Positions 1 to 5,782 of a stretch of DNA of 8,014 nucleotides are shown here, piece by piece; positions within the stretch are counted from its first letter, which is position 1; each line of letters begins with the position of its first letter. The position numbers were made by a program, and so were the translations under genes. Location: positions 1-8,014 of the forward strand of contig DYJG01000102.1 of NCBI GenBank assembly GCA_020723225.1, read 5' to 3'. This DNA comes from Desulfobacca acetoxidans (GTDB lineage: Bacteria; Desulfobacterota; Desulfobaccia; Desulfobaccales; 0-14-0-80-60-11). The notes under the pieces were generated by a model. The model saw only the letters and a program-made list of their open reading frames with translations, searched no databases and was not told the origin of the DNA.

Positions 1-2
1 AC

Positions 3-29
3 CTGGTGGCACAGGCGTCTCGCCTGTGC
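3..29 (+). repeat. Short palindromic repeat, copy 1 (exact inverted copy at 2796-2822)
   Basis: Twenty-seven bases here are identical to the reverse complement of 2796-2822. The core is a perfect hairpin with arms GCACAGGCG and CGCCTGTGC and a TCT loop, preceded by CTGGTG. Two exact copies in intergenic DNA of one window suggest a dispersed genomic repeat. The architecture (GTGG, then a palindrome centred on GGCGTC-N-CGCC) resembles the elements at 34-58 and 272-297. Its function is unknown. Confidence 0.8.
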
Positions 30-33
30 GGTA

Positions 34-58
34 CCGGGCGGGCGTGACGCCCGCCACG
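34..58 (-). repeat. GGCGGGCG-type palindromic repeat, copy 1
   Basis: The perfect odd palindrome GGCGGGCGTGACGCCCGCC lies at 37-55, with 9-base arms around a single central G. On the minus strand it reads CCGTGGCGGGCGTCACGCCC and onward, matching the element at 272-297 except around the loop. It begins only 5 bases after the repeat at 3-29, so two related hairpins lie side by side. No function is assigned. Confidence 0.7.
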
Positions 59-271
59 GACTTTTCGGGTTTTACGGGTGCGCCGCGGGTCCTTGAGGAA
101 CTACGGTCAGTTATGAAGATAGGTCTCGAATAGTCTATAATCAACAAGGGATCAGTGTTTAGAGAAGGGGCGGCTCTAGGGTTTATCATTACCCGCAAGC
201 CAAGGAAGGGGAAAAGTAAGGGCTTAGGCAGTCCGCTACCGAATCAATGGCTTATCCGTAAATAATGAAAG

Positions 272-297
272 GCCGTGGCGGGCGTCCCCGCCCGCCC
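272..297 (+). repeat. GGCGGGCG-type palindromic repeat, copy 2
   Basis: Arms GGCGGGCG (277-284) and CGCCCGCC (289-296) enclose a TCCC loop, preceded by CCGT. It is an inverted relative of the element at 34-58: flanks and arms match and only the loop differs. It lies just beyond the 3' end of moeA. No T-run follows on the minus strand, so it is not a canonical intrinsic terminator for moeA. Confidence 0.7.
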
Positions 298-306
298 AAG
301 AAGTCC

Positions 307-328
307 GCACAGGCTGGAAAGTCTGGGC
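307..328. repeat. Imperfect hairpin overlapping the moeA stop codon
   Basis: The bases pair as CAGGCT (310-315) with AGTCTG (320-325), one G-T wobble, around a GGAA loop. The stem extends outwards by GC/GC after one mismatch. The outermost base, 328, is part of the moeA stop codon (328-330, TAG on the minus strand). It resembles a decayed version of the short palindromes elsewhere in this window. Confidence 0.45.
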
Positions 329-1578
329 TACCGCCCGGGAGAAAAAAGCCGCACCCGCACCGGTTCCCCCCGGAGCAGACCCTCCACCCCCAGGGGGATC
401 ATCACCAGGCCGTCGCTTTTGACCAAAGGCGAGAGCAGCCCCGAAGGCCCCAGGACCGGATCGGCCCACAGGGTCTCGCCCTCGGTCCGCAGGCGCACCC
501 GCACGTAGTCCTCCCGGCCGGAGGCCCCGGCCAGGTTCCGGGACAGCAGCGCCTTCGCCTCGCCGCCCCAAGGCGAGGGACCTGCCAGCCCCGCCAGCCG
601 TGCCAGCAACGGTTTGCCCAAGACCTCCATGACCACCGCCGCGGACGCGGGGTGCCCGGGGAGGCCCAACAGGGGCAGGGGCGGCGCGCCCACTTGGGCC
701 AGGATGGTGGGTTTGCCGGGACGGATGGCCACGCCGTGGGCCAGGACGTCGGCCGCGGGCAGGGCCTTGATGGCCTCCAGGGTCAGGTCCCGGGCGCCCA
801 CGGATGATCCCCCGGAGATAAGGATCAGGTCGGCTTCCTTTAGGGCCGCGGCCAGGGCGCTTTTCAGAGCCTCAAAATCATCGGCGATGATGCCTTTAAT
901 CGCGGGAATCCCGCCCCACTCCGCCGCCTGCGCGGCCGCGAGATAGGCGTTGGAGTCCCGGACCTGGCCGGCCGCGGGTTTTGCAGCGATGGGCACGATC
1001 TCGTCGCCGGAAGACAGAATCGCCACCCGGGGGCGGCGAAAGACCGGAATGTGGGTCACCCCCAGGGCGGCCAACAGGCCCAGGTCCTGGGGCCGGAGGG
1101 GTAAGCCGGCGGGAAAGAGGATTTCCCCCTCACGCACGTCTTCCCCGGGCTGCAGCAGGTTTTCCCCGGGGGCCACGGGCCGCCGCACCTCCAAGGTGCC
1201 GTCGGGGTGCTCCGCGGTGTATTCCAGCATGACCACCGCGTCAGCATTCGGCGGCAGCATGGCGCCGGTGGGGACCCGCAGCGTTTCGCCAACGCCCACG
1301 GGCCGCTGGGGAACCGCGCCCATGGGCACTTCGCCCTTAATTTCCAAATATTGGGGCGCGCCGACACTGGCCCCGAAGGTGTCCGCGGCCCGCACCCCGT
1401 AGCCGTCCATGGAGGACCGGGGAAATGAGGGCACATCTTCAGGCGCGGAGACCGGCGCGGCCAGCACGCGGTCCAAAGCCGCGGCCAAGTCCACCTCCTC
1501 CACCCCCACCGGCATAAAGCGGGGATAAAGGGCCAGGACTTCTTCGCGAGTTTGGAGGCGGAAGAATTCGAGGGTCAT
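328..1578 (-). CDS. moeA: Molybdopterin molybdenumtransferase MoeA
   Basis: MoeA inserts molybdate into adenylylated molybdopterin, the last common step of molybdenum cofactor synthesis in the cytoplasm. The 416-residue protein has the usual MoeA length and all landmarks: an N-terminal EFFRLQTREEVLAL start, SFPRSSMDGYGVRAADT (51-67), PTGAMLPPNADAVVM (103-117), PGENLLQPGEDVREGE (137-152), the MoCF-type core from about 183 with ILSSGDEIV (187-195) and GQVRDSN (204-210), then ISGGSSVGARD (254-264), RPGKPT (286-291) and LGLPGHPAS (304-312). The C-terminal domain IV spans about 340-412. The ATG at 1578 matches the family N-terminus, yet no Shine-Dalgarno lies within about 15 bases upstream, where the sequence is AT-only. 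The start is 9 bases after the stop of the AT-rich ORF at 1588-1905, so translational coupling is possible. No other cofactor or molybdate transport genes are in the window. Confidence 0.96.
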   Translation of the reverse strand: MTLEFFRLQTREEVLALYPRFMPVGVEEVDLAAALDRVLAAPVSAPEDVPSFPRSSMDGYGVRAADTFGASVGAPQYLEIKGEVPMGAVPQRPVGVGETLRVPTGAMLPPNADAVVMLEYTAEHPDGTLEVRRPVAPGENLLQPGEDVREGEILFPAGLPLRPQDLGLLAALGVTHIPVFRRPRVAILSSGDEIVPIAAKPAAGQVRDSNAYLAAAQAAEWGGIPAIKGIIADDFEALKSALAAALKEADLILISGGSSVGARDLTLEAIKALPAADVLAHGVAIRPGKPTILAQVGAPPLPLLGLPGHPASAAVVMEVLGKPLLARLAGLAGPSPWGGEAKALLSRNLAGASGREDYVRVRLRTEGETLWADPVLGPSGLLSPLVKSDGLVMIPLGVEGLLRGEPVRVRLFSPGR

Positions 1579-1587
1579 TTATTTAAA

Positions 1588-1905
1588 TTATGAATTATTT
1601 TCTTCACTAATGAGATTATAACGCTGGTAGATAACGATTTTATCCAATCTTTTTTTAGAGGCTCTTAAAGCAAGGCCAAAATCAAAATCAGCATCGTTGT
1701 TAATGTGGTAATCTGGGGACGATTCATCATCTGATAACTCTTTTAACTTGGTTTTTAAATAAAACTTAACATCCAAAAAAAGGAGTAACATCAATAAATC
1801 ATTATAGGCCGAATAATATTTTATCGCAAGAAATCCGAATAAACCCAATAATGCAGTAAATCCATATGCAAATATTTCAGGGCTAATGATAATTGAATAT
1901 CCCAT
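1588..1905 (-). CDS. Small predicted membrane protein, unknown family
   Basis: I do not recognise this 105-residue protein. The N-terminal half is strongly hydrophobic: a probable membrane helix at about 11-31 (starting IFAYGFTALLGLFGFLAIK) and a second hydrophobic stretch at about 34-50 (YNDLLMLLLFLDVKFYL). A soluble tail follows, with an acidic part (about 58-78, DDESS and DADFDF) and a basic part (ASKKRLDK). The reading frame extends to a TTG at 1953, but the ATG at 1905 has GGAGA seven bases upstream and is the better start. The gene is AT-rich, unlike flanking moeA, and may be horizontally acquired. It could sit in one transcript with moeA, whose start follows after 9 bases. Without a homologue, coding status rests on the ribosome binding site, length and hydrophobic pattern. 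Confidence 0.6.
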   Translation of the reverse strand: MGYSIIISPEIFAYGFTALLGLFGFLAIKYYSAYNDLLMLLLFLDVKFYLKTKLKELSDDESSPDYHINNDADFDFGLALRASKKRLDKIVIYQRYNLISEENNS

Positions 1906-1912
1906 GATTAAA

Positions 1913-1917
1913 TCTCC
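1913..1917 (-). promoter_or_regulatory. Shine-Dalgarno that selects the ATG at 1905
   Basis: On the minus strand GGAGA lies seven bases before the ATG at 1905. The longer frame would need a TTG at 1953 with no comparable site. This shortens the predicted protein from 121 to 105 residues. Confidence 0.6.
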
Positions 1918-1998
1918 AATTTCTGAAAAATTATCCGCCACATAGATGCACAAGTTCTATGCATGTGCCGCCCACAATCTTATCGTATAATTTTAATT

Positions 1999-2014
1999 GG
2001 TGGCCCGTGCCCAC
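1999..2014. repeat. GC-rich imperfect palindrome inside the AT-rich island
   Basis: GGTGGCCCGTGCCCAC stands out as a GC block in AT-rich sequence. On the minus strand it reads GTGGGCACGGGCCACC, an imperfect stem (GTGG paired with CCAC, one internal mismatch, ACG loop) followed by AATTAAAATT. It lies between the two orphan genes, about 37 bases beyond the stop of the 128-residue ORF. It could be a weak terminator for that gene or another decayed member of the local palindromes. Confidence 0.35.
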
Positions 2015-2050
2015 TTTATTTATAAAAGGTGAACAAGATTAATGTGCCTC

Positions 2051-2437
2051 TTAAAAACCAATTTTACGAGAATATTCAACAACAAATGGTTCAGGATTAG
2101 GAAATCTTATTCTATCAGGATCATAGGGACACTGTTTTGGCGTATTACGCATATGTAACATTATTTTCTGTTCTGTTTCGTTTGGATTTTTGTTTATAGC
2201 TTCACGAGCATACCAATAAAGCACTTTTTCGTTCATATCTCGATCTTTTATATTCCAGGTTGAAAGACGACCGTCACAACAATCAACTGTGATCTCTAAT
2301 TCTTCAGTACTCGATTCTTGATCAGGTTGTCCAACTTTCTCTAAGGGTGTGCACATAAACTTGTATATATACACTACCCCATCATGTCCGCCCCTTGTAA
2401 TATTTTGAAACTCAGAAAATCTGCATAAGATTTCCAT
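2051..2437 (-). CDS. Hypothetical cysteine-containing protein, unknown family
   Basis: I do not recognise this 128-residue protein. It has no signal peptide or membrane helix and looks soluble. Cysteines lie at positions 5, 29, 53, 54 and 103, including an adjacent pair in TVDCCDGRLSTWNIKDRD (50-67). An aromatic stretch VLYWYAREA follows at 72-80, and the C-terminal part is proline-rich (PYDPDR, FPNPEPF). The start at 2437 is supported by GGAG six bases upstream. Codon use is AT-rich, like the membrane-protein ORF downstream at 1588-1905. Together they form an island between the GC-rich moeA and the hicB-like gene. No function can be assigned. Confidence 0.6.
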   Translation of the reverse strand: MEILCRFSEFQNITRGGHDGVVYIYKFMCTPLEKVGQPDQESSTEELEITVDCCDGRLSTWNIKDRDMNEKVLYWYAREAINKNPNETEQKIMLHMRNTPKQCPYDPDRIRFPNPEPFVVEYSRKIGF

Positions 2438-2506
2438 TTTTCTCTCCGCTTATTTTCGTCCCCGAGTGCAATTTGAGAATGAGTAAGAAAAAAGAAACTT
2501 GCCCAT

Positions 2507-2731
2507 TCAGATTTCGATCCTTGCTTCTGCGATAAATGCCTCCAGGATACGCGGTTCCACCTCCATGACCTCCGGCCCAAAGGTCTCTATATGAAAGCTG
2601 ATGGCGGATTTCACGTCGGCTAACGCTGCTTCGTAAGTGTCGCCCTGTCCCACCACCACCCCTTTCAATCCCAGGGGGTAGGCCACGTAACCATCCGGGT
2701 GCTTTTCCACGATGATTTTGAACTGCCTCAT
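2507..2731 (-). CDS. HicB-family (HicB-like) protein, solo, no HicA partner
   Basis: The 74 residues fit the small HicB-like fold (a partly degraded RNase H-type domain). They open with MRQFKIIVEKHPDGYVAYPLG, then GVVVGQGDTYEAALADVKSAISFHIE, the typical strand-strand-G-GDT-EAL-helix pattern. In HicAB toxin-antitoxin modules HicB neutralises the mRNA-targeting HicA toxin and often represses its own operon through a C-terminal DNA-binding domain. Here that domain is absent: the protein stops after a short EPRILEAFIAEARIEI tail. No HicA-like ORF (about 60 residues, with a conserved GSHH-type motif) fits in the 69 bases downstream or the 136 bases upstream. The ATG at 2731 has AAGGG seven bases upstream. 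Family call is good; a working antitoxin role is doubtful. Confidence 0.85.
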   Translation of the reverse strand: MRQFKIIVEKHPDGYVAYPLGLKGVVVGQGDTYEAALADVKSAISFHIETFGPEVMEVEPRILEAFIAEARIEI

Positions 2732-2795
2732 AAAGAAGCCCTTTGATTCTTTTCTATCTGTAATTTATCAGCTTTCCTTTCCTGAAAATAAATTA

Positions 2796-2822
2796 GCACA
2801 GGCGAGACGCCTGTGCCACCAG
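2796..2822 (-). repeat. Short palindromic repeat, copy 2 (inverted exact copy of 3-29)
   Basis: Reverse complement of 3-29 over 27 bases. The hairpin has 9-base arms GCACAGGCG/CGCCTGTGC. It lies about 46 bases after the stop of the isochorismatase-family gene. On the minus strand it is followed by TAATTTATTTTC, so it could work as a weak intrinsic terminator for that gene. The hicB-like gene begins about 65 bases further on. Confidence 0.8.
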
Positions 2823-2867
2823 AGTTTTTCAGGTTTGCCGGTGATAACTCCAGAAATTTCCGAGCTA

Positions 2868-3419
2868 TTATCCGAAGTTCCCCAGCAGCTCCCCAGCGCT
2901 GACCACCCGGGCATAGATAAACCCCAGGGCCGCCAAAAACGCCCCGTGTACCTGGGCCGCGGGGATGGTCTGATCGCCAAAAGCCAGAGTCCGGGTGGCG
3001 CAGGCGTCGTGCACCACCGTCACCTCCAGGCCGTAATCGAACGCGGCTCGGACGCTCGCGTCCACGCACATGTGGGTCATCATGCCGCAGACCACGATCT
3101 TGTCCACCTGCCGCTCCCGGAGATGGTCCAGTAAAGGCGTGTTTCGGAAGCTGTTGGGAAAGTTTTTCTGAAAGACCGCCTCCCCCGGGAGGGGCGCTAC
3201 GTTTGGGTGAATCTTCACTCCCTCCGTTCCCGGAAGGAAAAACGTCGCTCCCGGCCGCGCGGCGAAATGCTGAATATATATCACCGGCAGGCCTTTTTCC
3301 CGGAATCGCGCCAGTATTTCCCCGGCGCGTAAACTGGCCTCCAGGCTGCCCTCCAACTCCATTTTGCCGCCGGGGAAATAGTCGTTTTGGATGTCGATAA
3401 TTAATAACGCGGTAGCCAT
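2868..3419 (-). CDS. Isochorismatase-family cysteine hydrolase
   Basis: A 183-residue cytoplasmic hydrolase of the isochorismatase/nicotinamidase-like superfamily. The triad is visible: Asp9 in ALLIIDIQNDYFPGG, Lys85 in VFQKNFPNSF, and the nucleophile Cys118 in VCGMMTHMCVDASVRAA, preceded by the usual cis-peptide-type MMTH segment. The C-terminal part VTVVHDACATRTLAFGD (133-149) is also family-typical. Members hydrolyse C-N or vinyl-ether bonds (nicotinamide, N-carbamoyl compounds, isochorismate). The metal-binding D-x-H motif of true nicotinamidases is not evident, so the substrate is open. The ATG at 3419 has AAGGA four bases upstream. The gene is separated by about 200 bases of palindrome-rich spacer from the acyl-CoA synthetase upstream, so co-transcription is uncertain. 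Confidence 0.92.
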   Translation of the reverse strand: MATALLIIDIQNDYFPGGKMELEGSLEASLRAGEILARFREKGLPVIYIQHFAARPGATFFLPGTEGVKIHPNVAPLPGEAVFQKNFPNSFRNTPLLDHLRERQVDKIVVCGMMTHMCVDASVRAAFDYGLEVTVVHDACATRTLAFGDQTIPAAQVHGAFLAALGFIYARVVSAGELLGNFG

Positions 3420-3491
3420 GATGTCCTTCTGTGTTATTCAGGCTATTATACCGATTTTTACCAGTTCTTCTTCAAACATGTTTTTTCCGTA

Positions 3492-3543
3492 GGGGCGAAC
3501 CTTGTGTTCGCCCCGAGCGTTCAGGGCGAACACAAGGTTCGCC
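3492..3543. repeat. Nested palindrome: two inverted copies of a GGGCGAAC-type repeat
   Basis: The 20-base sequences at 3494-3513 and 3524-3543 are exact reverse complements around a 10-base loop (CGAGCGTTCA). The left copy is also a hairpin by itself: GGGGCGAA (3492-3499) pairs with TTCGCCCC (3507-3514). The DNA can therefore fold as one long hairpin or as smaller ones. On the minus strand the stem is followed by CTACGGAAAAAAC, not a T-run, so it is a poor terminator for the synthetase gene. It lies in the spacer between the synthetase and the isochorismatase-family gene. Confidence 0.8.
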
Positions 3544-3601
3544 TTGCTGTTATGCGGGTTGAGCCATCAGCCCCCGGCCGGCCTTCTCCAACCTTATTAG
3601 T

Positions 3602-3618
3602 GGTGCGTGAAACGCACC
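3602..3618. repeat. Hairpin abutting the stop codon of the acyl-CoA synthetase
   Basis: GGTGCGT (3602-3608) and ACGCACC (3612-3618) form a perfect 7-base stem with a GAA loop. The stem ends at the base before the minus-strand stop codon TAG (3621-3619), giving GTAGGGTGCGTTTCACGCACC-type sequence across the gene end. No T-run follows on the minus strand. Confidence 0.7.
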
Positions 3619-5664
3619 CTACACCCTCGAAAAGATCCGCACGTCCACCGCGAAGAGGCCCTTGGGGTAAAGCAGCAAGGGGTTGAGTTCGATCTGGTCC
3701 AGTTCCGGGTGTTTGAAGGCATAGCGGGCCAGGGCCTTCATGGCTTCGAGCAGCGCATCCGTGTCCAGTTTGGGGCGGCCCCGGAAGCCCGCGAGCAGGG
3801 GGTAGCCTTTGATTTTCTTGATCAGGGCCTTGAGTTCCTCGTCCTCCGCGGGCAGCAGGCAGAAGGCCACGTCCCGGTAAATCTCCGTTTGAATGCCCCC
3901 CAGTCCGAACATGAGAACGGGGCCGTATTGCGGGTCGGTGAGGATGCCCAGGATGACTTCCAAGGCCCCGGGTTTGGCCATGGGGGAGACGGTGACCCCG
4001 TCGATTTTAGCCTCCCGGTCGAAGAAACGGGCCGAGTCTTTGATGGCCTGATACGCGCCGCGCACCATGGTCTCATCCTGGAGGTTAAGATAGACCCCGC
4101 CCACGTCGGTCTTGTGGGGGAAATCCGGGGAGGCGATTTTGAGGGCCACCGGGTAGCCGAAGCTTTCGGCCAGGGTGACGGCTTCGTCCGCGTTCAGGGC
4201 CATGGGCGCGGCGGCCGTGGGGATGCCGGCTTTGGACATCATCACCGCGGCTTCGAACGCGGGGATGAGTTCCAGACCCGGCGCCGGGGGGGGAGCCGCC
4301 TGGATCCCGCCGGGAGCGCTGGCGGGAGCAGCCGCGGGGGCCTGAAACCGGAAGAACTGGGCCAGGGCCTTGACGCCCCGCTCCGGCGTAGGAAATACCG
4401 GCACCCCGGCATCGTAAAACTTTTCCCGCTCCTCCCGCTCCACTTCCGCGCCCCCCAGGAAAATCACCAGTTCCGATTCTCCGGGAGTCACTTGCCGGCA
4501 GGCCCCGGGGATGGGGTCCCCGAAGATAACCACCTGGGTGTCGAACTCCCGGCGGGCTTCGTCCATCACCTTCTTATACAAAGAGGCGTCGGCCATGACG
4601 TCGCCGGTCAAGTCCACGGGGTTGCCCACCGGGCAGTGGGCCGGAACCATAAGCCGTAGTGCTTCCTTGAGGCCGGGGCTGGGGTCCGGGGTCTCCAGGC
4701 CGTTCTTCTCCGCCTCGTCGATGGCCAGAATGGCCGCGCCCCCGGAGGAGGTGGTGATCATCAACCGGCGCCCCCGGGGCCGGGGCAGATAAGCCAGGGC
4801 CTTGGAGAAATCGAACAGCTCCTCCAGGGTGTCGGCCCGGTAAATTTTGTATTTTTCAAAGAGGGCGTCGTAAATGGCGTCCGTGCCGGCCAGAGACTTG
4901 GTGTGGGACTCCGCGGCCCGGCTGCCCCGGCTGGTGCGTCCCGCCTTGAGGATGACCACCGGCTTTTCGGCTTCGTGGAGCGCGTCCAGGAAATAGGTGG
5001 GCCGTTTCACCCCCTCCAGATACAGAGCGATCACCTGGGTGTGCGGGTCCTGGTTGAAGTAACTGATAATCTCGGCTTCATCCACGTCCACCCGGTTGCC
5101 CAGGCTGATGAAGGCGCTCACCCCCAGCTTTTCGGCCGCGGCCAGGTCCAGAAAGGCCGCGCCCACGGTCCCGGACTGGGACGCGAAGGCGATCTTCCCC
5201 TTGGTGGTAATCAGGGGCCAGGAGGCGCACATCTGGTGGTGAGGGAGATTAACCCCCTGGCAGTTGGGGCCGATGACCCGGATACCCGTTTGCCGCGCCA
5301 CCCGGGCCAGCTCGTCCTGGAGACGCTCCCCTTCCTCGCCGGCTTCGGCAAAACCGCCGGTGATAACCACCGCGGCCTTGACGCCGTGGCCCGCGGCCTG
5401 CTCCAGGGTGCCGGGGACCAACCGGGCGGGAATGACCACCACCGCCAGATCCGGGGCCGCAGGGGTTTCGGTCACGGACTTGTAGACCTTCAGGCCCAGA
5501 ATCTCCTCGGCCTTGGGATTGACGGGATAAATAGGCCCGGCGAAGCCGCCGTTTTTGAGGTTGGCCAAAATGTCGTGGCCCAGCTTGCCCGGCGCGGTGG
5601 ACGCGCCGATGACCGCCACACTCCTGGCTTTAAAAATGGGTTCGAGGCTGCTCAAGGATTCCAT
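3619..5664 (-). CDS. Acyl-CoA synthetase, NDP-forming (ADP-forming acetate-CoA ligase type), fused alpha-beta chain
   Basis: This cytoplasmic enzyme interconverts acyl-CoA, ADP and phosphate with free acid, CoA and ATP, and commonly makes ATP in anaerobes. The 681 residues match the fused alpha-beta form. An N-terminal CoA-binding Rossmann domain comes first (SVAVIGAS at 15-22, YPVNPKA at 46-52, VIGPNCQG at 130-137). The succinyl-CoA ligase-like domain has FASQSGTVG (160-168), FISLGNRVDVDE (185-196) and the phospho-accepting His254 in ESHTKSLAGTDA. The third domain includes NPVDLTGD (348-355). An Ala/Pro-rich linker (440-462) leads to the beta-type ATP-grasp domain, with the second His517 in DFPHKTDVGGV, MFGLGGI (585-591) and ELNPLLL (659-665). 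Both phosphate-relay histidines are present, so it is probably active. Acyl specificity cannot be read. The ATG at 5664 has GGAGG four bases upstream. The stop codon abuts the hairpin at 3602-3618. Confidence 0.95.
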   Translation of the reverse strand: MESLSSLEPIFKARSVAVIGASTAPGKLGHDILANLKNGGFAGPIYPVNPKAEEILGLKVYKSVTETPAAPDLAVVVIPARLVPGTLEQAAGHGVKAAVVITGGFAEAGEEGERLQDELARVARQTGIRVIGPNCQGVNLPHHQMCASWPLITTKGKIAFASQSGTVGAAFLDLAAAEKLGVSAFISLGNRVDVDEAEIISYFNQDPHTQVIALYLEGVKRPTYFLDALHEAEKPVVILKAGRTSRGSRAAESHTKSLAGTDAIYDALFEKYKIYRADTLEELFDFSKALAYLPRPRGRRLMITTSSGGAAILAIDEAEKNGLETPDPSPGLKEALRLMVPAHCPVGNPVDLTGDVMADASLYKKVMDEARREFDTQVVIFGDPIPGACRQVTPGESELVIFLGGAEVEREEREKFYDAGVPVFPTPERGVKALAQFFRFQAPAAAPASAPGGIQAAPPPAPGLELIPAFEAAVMMSKAGIPTAAAPMALNADEAVTLAESFGYPVALKIASPDFPHKTDVGGVYLNLQDETMVRGAYQAIKDSARFFDREAKIDGVTVSPMAKPGALEVILGILTDPQYGPVLMFGLGGIQTEIYRDVAFCLLPAEDEELKALIKKIKGYPLLAGFRGRPKLDTDALLEAMKALARYAFKHPELDQIELNPLLLYPKGLFAVDVRIFSRV

Positions 5665-5703
5665 ACGGCCTCCAGTGGGGGATTTTGCCTTGAAATTCCA
5701 TAC

Positions 5704-5733
5704 ATAATAGCATAAACGGGAGGGATTTGACCA
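5704..5733 (-). promoter_or_regulatory. Candidate extended -10 promoter for the acyl-CoA synthetase
   Basis: On the minus strand TGCTATTAT (5712-5704) matches an extended -10 element (TG-N-TATTAT). A weak -35, TGGTCA (5733-5728), lies 18 bases upstream. Transcription would begin near 5697, giving a leader of about 33 bases with the GGAGG site in it. This rests on sequence match only. Confidence 0.35.
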
Positions 5734-5782
5734 GCGGCCAAAGCAGGAATCGTCAAACCTCGATGCAGGCCGCGTCTTAATT

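Larger units (their letters stand above)
1..327. other. Intergenic stretch without a convincing gene; palindromes at both ends
   Basis: I see no complete gene here. Both ends carry GC-rich palindromes, listed separately (3-29, 34-58, 272-297, 307-328). The middle part (about 60-270) is less GC-rich. It contains one plus-strand frame open from 134 to a TAA at 263-265, about 43 codons, with no ATG and no ribosome binding site. This could be decayed coding sequence or chance, and I do not recognise its translation. For moeA, which reads leftwards and stops at 328, this stretch is the 3' flank. The hairpins at 307-328 and 272-297 would lie in its transcript tail, but neither is followed by a T-run on the minus strand. 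Confidence 0.5.

Noticed and set aside
3..297. Possible CRISPR array from repeated palindromes
   Set aside because: Copies are few, in mixed orientation, unevenly spaced and differ in sequence. There are no regular spacers and no cas genes.
265..807. Plus-strand open frame of 180 codons opposite moeA
   Set aside because: It lies antisense to a clear moeA. The translation is rich in Gly, Gln, Arg and Pro with no recognisable domain, as expected for the complement of a GC-rich gene.
1588..1953. Longer 121-residue form of the membrane protein starting at 1953
   Set aside because: It needs a TTG start without a ribosome binding site, while the ATG at 1905 has GGAGA at seven bases.
2374..2580. 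Minus-strand 68-codon frame bridging the hicB-like gene and the next ORF
   Set aside because: It overlaps the ends of both better-supported genes in another frame and has no family features; it is not a HicA toxin.
3607..4659. Plus-strand open frame of 350 codons opposite the acyl-CoA synthetase
   Set aside because: It is antisense to a gene with full family motifs; its His/Gly/Arg-rich translation is a GC-driven shadow. The same applies to the frame at 4903-5715.
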